From Margaritifera margaritifera (Eukaryota > Mollusca > Bivalvia > Unionida > Margaritiferidae): DNA of 64,000 bases. This document shows positions 58,227 through 64,000 of the stretch, in pieces. The first letter of the stretch is position 1. Each line of letters opens with the position of its first letter. The translations under genes were made by a program, and so were the position numbers. The notes below the pieces were generated by a model that ran no database searches, was not told where the DNA came from, and was given only the letters and a program-made list of their open reading frames with translations. Location of the stretch: positions 1,878,001 through 1,942,000 of the forward strand of contig JAQPZY010001432.1 in assembly GCA_029931535.1 (NCBI GenBank), read 5' to 3'.

Positions 58227-58838
58227 GTGACAGGTGTACGAGTACTGGCACTGGTCAATGGAGTCCCCTCAGTGGTATGGGGACATGGATCTGGTCAATA
58301 TCCCCCTGTCTCTACTCTACCAATTAAAATCCTGATGGGGATAGGGAGTCAGCATTTACTCATCCAGCTAGGGTGGGGGACCGGATCAGCATCTCCCCCC
58401 TCCCTTCCTATGTTCCTTCCCATTAATGGTGCCATGGATGCCCATGCCTTGGTCTCAGAGCAGTTCAGATGTGGCAGATCATGGACTTATGTGGAGCCAA
58501 ACAAAAAGGATGGGGGATCTGTTCCTGTACTACCAGATGATCTAGGAGGGACAAGAAGCGTTCAGAAAAGTCAGTTAGTAAGTGTGGTCCCTGTCACTCC
58601 CCATGAGCAGTTGCAGGACATGGATACGCCTATAGGAGTTACAAGAAACATTTCCTGTTCTCCTAAAAAGCCTGTTGGTAGGGGTAGTCCTACCACTCCG
58701 GGTGAGGAGTTGTGGGATGAGAATACCCCTACTCCACAGTCACCTCTCATCAGAGAGACACTGGGTGGGGATGTCCCATCTCCCTGCAGGAATGGGAACA
58801 GGATGATGACATCCTTTTGGTTTTGGCGAACTCGATGA
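58227..58838 (+). pseudogene. DIRS copy 2 gag-like open frame
   Basis: 203 codons without a stop, proline- and glycine-rich, with repeated GVPSVV/PTTPGEELWDENTPT and TPHEQLQDMDTPIG motifs. The frame leads by a shift into the gag piece at 58912-59240. The start is not defined because of truncation and nesting. It is assigned to gag by position only. Confidence 0.5.
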
Positions 58839-59240
58839 GTTTGCCGAGGAACTGACGGAGGTAGTCTGTCCTCCCTTTATGTCCCCTTCCTCCTCCCACC
58901 TGTTGGTATAGGCGGAGGAGGAGGAAGAAATCTGGTCTTTTGATAAGGCAGTCAGCGAAATTGATTGCTTTCTCACCCAGATGGGTGTTCCAAGCCTTTG
59001 GGTGTGGAGGACAGGAAAATCCTCTCCAGTTTGGAGACACTCTCAGTGGGCTACATCATGTCCAGATCTCCTTTTACTCCCTAATTCAACCATGGTAAGG
59101 GAGCTTTCCCAAAGGTTTTCGAAAGGCCAGGAATTCGATAGGAAACATAAGGCATGGTTTGTTCCCCCCTCTATGCTGCACCTGCTGGTTTCAGTGTCTA
59201 GCTACAGGGTTCACTCTCCAGCTTGGCTTCTTAACCCTTT

Positions 59241-59996
59241 AGCTACCACTGCCGCATCTATGCATCACCTGTAAATAACTCTTCAACTCCATTGTCGCTT
59301 ATATGAACTGTTTATAACACTTGAATGCTCCCCACTGATGCATATATGTGCACAGTCCAGAACTACTCGAAATCCCTGTGTCACATATGTGTACATGCCA
59401 AGTGCATAATTGTAATCAGGCAATTTTGAATACAATGCACTGAAATTAATTAGTCAAAAATACCATGTAATCAAGATTTTTTACTGATTACTGTCACGAA
59501 AACATTGAGAAACTTGAAGTGAGATTTTAAATTTAATAAAAACATTTGGGTGTATCATGATGTGATTTTTTTTTTAGTTGAAAAACATTTTCTGTTTCTG
59601 TGATAAGGACTTAGATGTTGATTTTAAAATGTGTAACACAGATTTAAGTATATTTGTATTTTTATAGAGAAAATGATGAAAAGCAGTCAATAAAGTATAT
59701 TGATTACCTTTGATAAAGTAATGTTTTTTAATCAGTTACTCTTCACAAGAGTAAGTAATTGATGTTGTAATCAAAATTTAAAAATGTAATCATAATTTCA
59801 TTGATTGCATTTAAAATTAATTGACCCCAGGTCTGCTGCCATCATTTACATGTACAGTACATAGACTATCGATATGTCCAATTCTCTTTCCACACTTAAA
59901 GCCTTGAAAAACTAAATTTGACAACCTGTTAATGTGTCAGATTTTACAAAAAAACATGATTTGTTCAAAGGATGGGGGGGGGGTAAGTAATGTTCT
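59241..59996. other. Intergenic stretch, no gene seen
   Basis: AT-rich, with a G-run at about 59973-59982. Confidence 0.5.
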
Positions 59997-60499
59997 GTTA
60001 GCTGCCCGGTCACAGTGTTATCAAGGTTAATGAAAGGGAAGATAAAGCAGCCAAAGCTACTTGGCAGTCACCCATTCCTGAATGGAAGATTCCATATAGT
60101 GACTTGATATATATAAGTCATCATGTTCTATATACTTGGCAAAATATGTGGAATGAAAACTCTACAAGAAGCTTTGTAACATGAAACCCATCATTGGAGA
60201 TTGGCATCCCTTTTATAGAACAAATCACAGAGATAAGATGGTATTGTGCTGATTGCAAGTAGGACACACATACAGTACAAGACTTACACACACTTCCTGA
60301 AAGGTGAACCTTGACCATTCGGAGTACATACCCTGCAAGTGTCACTGACATTGGAAAGCATTGTTATCAAATGTATCGTCATCCACCGTGTGAAACAGAT
60401 TTTTTTTTTAGGTCAAATCAGTTAAAAACTTTTGATGATGTACCACCAGAGAAAATATTGGACTTTTTGAGACAATGTGGTTTATACACAACAATTTGA
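59997..60499 (+). pseudogene. Non-LTR retrotransposon remnant (RNase H to C-terminus)
   Basis: Read across several frameshifts: LPGHSVIKVNEREDKAAKAT is the RNase H C-terminal motif usual in LINE-type elements (pattern W-x-P-G-H-x-G-x-x-GNExAD-x-AA). It is followed by IPEWKIPYSDLIYI, HTLQVSLTLESIVIKC and DDVPPEKILDFLRQCGLY, ending in TTI-stop at 60497. This order (RNase H, IPY-x-DL, C-x-C-like region, P-x-x-I-x-x-FL-x-x-x-GLY) fits the end of LINE ORF2 proteins with RNase H. RT and endonuclease are absent, so the copy is heavily truncated. Confidence 0.72.
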
Positions 60500-60534
60500 T
60501 CTGATATTTTAAGGATTTTATATATTTTTTACTG

Positions 60535-61450
60535 TTATCTTTTAGTTTATATACCGGGTACCTTTAATAGAGTTTTAACATCTTTACCTTTATCTTTCAT
60601 TTTATATACCAGGTACCTTTAATAGACTTTTAACATCTTTCATTTTATATACCGGGTACCTTTAATAGAGTTTTAACATCTTTTATTTTATATACCGGGT
60701 ATCTTTAATAGAGTTTTAACATCTTTTATTTTATATACCGGGTATCTTTAATAGTGTTTTAACATCTTTTATTTTATATACCAGGTACCTTTAATAGTTT
60801 TTTTTAACATCTTTTATTTTATATAGCAGGTACCTTCAATAGACTTTTAACATCTTTCATTTTATATACCGGGTACCTTTAATAGACTTTTAACATCTTT
60901 TATTTTATATACCAGGTACCTTTAATAGTTTTTTTTAACATCTTTTATTTTATATAGCAGGTACCTTTAATAGTTTTTTTAACATCTTTTATTTTATATA
61001 CATGTGTACTGGGTACCTTTAATAGACTTTTAACATCTTTTATTTTATATACCAGGTACCTTTAATAGTTTTTTTTAGCATCTTTTATTTTATATAGCAG
61101 GTACCTTTAATAGTTTTTTTAACATCTTTTATTTTATATACATGTGTACTGGGTACCTTTAATAGACTTTTAACATCTTTTATTTTATATACCAGGTACC
61201 TTTAATAGACTTTTAACATCTTTTATTTTATATACATGTGTACTGGGTACCTTTAATAGACTTTGAACATCTTTTATTTTATATTCCAGGTACCTTTAAT
61301 AGACTTTTAACATCTTTTATTTTATATACATGTGTACTGGGTACCTTTAATAGACTTTGAACATCTTTTATTTTATATACCAGGTACCTTTAATAGACTT
61401 TTAACATCTTTTATTTTATATATCGGGTACCTTTAATAGAGTTTTAACGT
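60535..61450. repeat. 43/51-bp minisatellite with KpnI-type GGTACC core, about 20 units
   Basis: The unit reads ACCGGGTACCTTTAATAGAC + TTTTAACATCTTTTATTTTA + TAT. A longer variant contains ACATGTGTACTGGGTACC. Long and short units alternate in the middle (60990-61370), giving a two-unit higher-order pattern. The array starts 36 bp after the LINE remnant ends, so it may have grown from that element's 3' tail. Confidence 0.95.
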
Positions 61451-62399
61451 TTTTACCTTTTATCTTTGTTCCTCATGTTGATTTTTATTTAGAAGGGTGT
61501 AGCTTCCAAAAGTTTGATTCTTTTGCATTTCTTATCTTTTACATTTTTAGAACTTACCTTTTAATTTGCACCATATAGCCAGTATTGTGCTGATATGCAT
61601 ACCAACTTTTGAATTTAAGTTAAAATCTATAATAGTGTTGTTTACCAGGATGACTAGATTTGTTTATAGTGAATATTATTACATACTTGTGATATTTGCA
61701 CAGTACCAGACTGGGAGAGGTGATAAAATATTCTGTGAGATTTGATGACATTTTCTGTGAGATATGAGTTTTTCCAAGGTCATCCATGTGAATATATGCA
61801 AAATACAAACAAAATGTCCTTTGGGTTCACTTTTACAACATGTGTATAAGTTTCAGATTATGTGGAATATCCACACAATCATGACTGAATTGAAAATTAA
61901 TATATGTTCCATCAAAAGGTTTGCAAAAATATGCATCTTACATGTATTATAAAAACACTTGGAATGAATGGTCCTTTGGTTCAAAATAGTACAAAGAACA
62001 AATACTACTAACATTAATTAGGGATCATCGGTGGCACGTAAGTTACAAATGCCATTGTAGTCATTGCTCTGCACACCTTGATGTATACAGCAAACCTGTT
62101 TACATTCCAAGTGGAATCATCAAGTTTGTTCATTTACATCTTACCTGTAGGAACCAATGTTGAATGACATTCAAATATTGAACAATAAAATAGAAAAAAA
62201 AAAAACATTTTACTTTTATGTATATCGGTTAAGCATATTTTTGTAAAACTTTTGTTTTCTTAAAAATTTTACTATTTTGAAACATTGATAAATATTTAAA
62301 TCTTGCATGTCCTGGACATCATAGTCATGATACAGTGTACAGCAGCATGTATTAAATTCACGAAGACCAATCAATCATCTACATCTTTTGATTCTACAG
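61451..62399. other. Non-coding stretch before the SDR exon
   Basis: No upstream exon of the plus-strand gene could be identified; a 5' exon may lie further left or be hard to see. Confidence 0.45.
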
Positions 62400-62585
62400 G
62401 AGGAAGTGATGGTTAGGCTACGCAGTATGAAGGAGGTGCGAACCCAGACTCATCTCATTACAGGCGGTGGAGGTTACGTGGGATTCTCACTGGGGAAGTC
62501 TTTGGTGAAGAAGGGTCACAATGTTATCTTGATTGATAGAAGACCACCAATCTGGCCTTTACTCAAAGGGATGGAGTTTATCCAG
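62400..62585 (+). CDS. SDR42E1-like NAD(P)-dependent steroid dehydrogenase/isomerase, N-terminal exon
   Basis: The exon has acceptor TTTTGATTCTACAG and donor CAG|GTACTG and is 186 bp (62 codons, phase 0 at the 3' side). ATG at 62409 or 62427 could start the protein. It reads MKEVRTQTHLITGGGGYVGF, then SLGKSLVKKGHNVILIDRRP and PIWPLLKGMEFIQ. LITGGGGYVG is the TGxxGxxG dinucleotide-binding turn. ILID ends beta-2 with the acidic residue that sets cofactor preference, and MEFIQ is the strand before the D-I/R segment expected in the next exon. The extended-SDR family with 3-beta-HSD-like members (SDR42E) is the best match. The catalytic Y-x-x-x-K lies outside the window. Confidence 0.83.
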
Positions 62586-63267
62586 GTACTGGTACTAGGA
62601 ATCAGACAAGTATTCACAAGCATAACATTTTTGTCTCAATGACATGAGGTGTAAATTCACTTCAGTTCACTGAAACTATATAAACAAAATCATACAGATG
62701 ATTACCTCTGTTTTAGCTATAACAGATTGCTTTAGAAGATTGCCTTTTTGCACCAGTAGACACCACACACATTTCTGTGCACCAGAATTAAAAACTCCCA
62801 ATTCAGCTGTTTGGAAAATACTGTTTAAAAAACATGCCAATGGCTCTGTCATTTGAAGAATCACACCATATGATGAAAAAATCAAATATTTTCAGTCCAA
62901 GGAGCTCATAATAATATAGATTGTATTATTGTATATACCAGTATACTGAACTTCACCTTAAGAGAAAATGATTATGCTCAGAGTGGTTACCTCCATTATT
63001 ATTGCTTGACAGCTTCACTGTTGAATCATTACAGTACAAATGCTCATAAAATTGCTTGTATATTTTCTATCAAAAATGTTTGTTGAATTTTTTTTCAGTT
63101 TAGGAGAAAAAGAGAAGAAAAGATTTGAGCATTTAAAATTCAGATTACCTGTTTTTAAAGGGATATTGGTATTTACTTATGATCATAAAAAGGAACATGA
63201 TTATACATATTTCACAATTTAAGTTCATCCCTTTCATCCTGTTCAATGTTCCTCCAAGTTATCAGTA
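62586..63267 (+). other. First visible intron of the SDR42E1-like gene
   Basis: No next exon with the expected D-I-R-D-type beginning is seen up to 64000. Confidence 0.5.
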
Positions 63268-63440
63268 TTCTCAATACTTTGATTTAACTGATATGATATA
63301 CATTGTAACTTGGTTTAAATGATGATATACACTAACTTGGTTTAAATGATATGATATACATTGTAACTTGATTTAAATGATATGATATACATTGTTAACT
63401 TTATTTAAATGATATGATATACATTGTAACTTGGTTTAAA
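63268..63440. repeat. About 31-35-bp minisatellite, 5 units
   Basis: Units of AATGATATGATATACATTGT + AACTTGGTTTA, one with a deletion (ACTAACTTGG). Confidence 0.9.
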
Positions 63441-63540
63441 TGCAAGAGATTCATTTTTTTGTAAATATTTTTTTGTTGTAAATTTAACTGAAACAAAATT
63501 TCACAAATTTGGTTGTAATTTTCATTTTAAGAAACATTAT

Positions 63541-64000
63541 TCCACAGTACACGCTGGTATACTGATATCTAATGATGCCACAGTACACGCTGGTATGCTG
63601 ATATCTAATGATGCCACAGTACATGCTGGTATACTGATATCTAACGATGCCACAGTATACGCTGGTATACCAATATCTAATGGTGTCACAGTACATGCTG
63701 GTATATTGATGTCTAGTGATGGCACAGTACACACTGGTATACTGATATCTAACGATGCCACAGTACATGCTGGTATACTGATATCAAATGATGCCACAGT
63801 ACATGCTGGTATACTGATATCTAACGATGCCACAGTACATGCTGGTATACTGATATCAAACGATGCCACAGTACATGCTGGTATACTGATATCAAATGAT
63901 GCCACAGTACATGCTGGTATACTGATATCTAACGATAACACAGTACATGCTGGTATACTGGTATCTAATGATGGCACAGTACACACGCTGGTATACTGAT
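63541..64000. repeat. 36-bp minisatellite, at least 12 units, runs off the window
   Basis: The unit reads GATGCCACAGTACATGCTGG + TATACTGATATCTAAC. Open frames on both strands come from the unit length (36 = 12 codons). It lies in the intron of the SDR gene as far as can be told. Confidence 0.95.

Larger units (their letters stand above)
55840..59240 (+). mobile_element. Second DIRS copy, 3'-truncated and split by a hAT element
   Basis: Parts are 55840-56253 and 57959-59240. The first contains a Cys/His-type gag start (DMHPRCLSCK and CPFCCLWLDSVWDLV in two frames) and tandem words of the form GTCCCAGGAGAGTATGGGAT. The second resumes with GATCCCTGGAGGATATGGGA, a 203-codon frame at 58227-58838, and the gag piece shared with the 46172 copy. 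The RT, recombinase and both terminal repeats are not present. Confidence 0.72.

Noticed and set aside
63537..63999. Open frames on both strands at the right edge
   Set aside because: By-product of the 36-bp array.

Overview
This is a eukaryotic, AT-rich, gene-poor window. It has long introns packed with transposable elements and minisatellites, and no operons, tRNA genes, rRNA genes or CRISPR arrays. The best guess is a marine lophotrochozoan, probably a bivalve mollusc. That guess rests on the tRNA-type SINE, the DIRS, hAT and pogo-like elements and the large number of degenerate intronic tandem arrays. No species can be named.

Most of the window (about 43.87 kb leftwards past 6 kb) is one minus-strand gene, STPG2 (sperm-tail PG-rich repeat protein 2). 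Five coding exons can be placed with good splice sites: 37570-37459, 34713-34592, 29755-29606, 22716-22552 and 6221-5985. They join in one frame into 262 codons, begin M-Y-D-R-A-P-R and carry four PG-P-G-x-Y-type repeats. The frame is still open at the donor at 5985, so the gene continues beyond the left edge. Two candidate 5' untranslated exons (39766-39702 and about 43850-43774) lead back to a promoter region with an X-box-like RFX site at 43860-43872, which would suit a ciliary or flagellar gene. At the right edge, one plus-strand exon (62400-62585) encodes the Rossmann start of an SDR42E1-like steroid dehydrogenase.

The rest is repeats. The most distinctive is a roughly 220-bp miniature element with about 17 copies or fragments. 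Each full copy has outer inverted repeats enclosing two long, nearly identical hairpins, so a single strand should fold as a three-stem junction. Other elements are tRNA-type SINEs; a nested DNA-transposon pair at 17976-19749; a pogo-like element at 19959-21557 with a broken HTH transposase; a 474-bp element with 28-bp inverted ends at 31679; a 1.7-kb inverted repeat at 32.8-34.5 kb; a 1.36-kb element inserted in a TA tract at 42138; a nearly full-length dead DIRS retrotransposon with inverted terminal repeats at 46172-50737; a second DIRS copy at about 55840-59240 split by a hAT element at 56254-57958; and a non-LTR retrotransposon tail at about 59997-60499.

Tandem arrays are of two kinds. 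Short clean minisatellites have units of 20 to about 86 bp; three of them (45, 33 and 36 bp) stay open in several frames because the unit length is divisible by three. Five unrelated families of old, degenerate arrays have units of roughly 110-165 bp and lie in the STPG2 introns. Most long open frames in the window come from these arrays or from the miniature element and are not genes.
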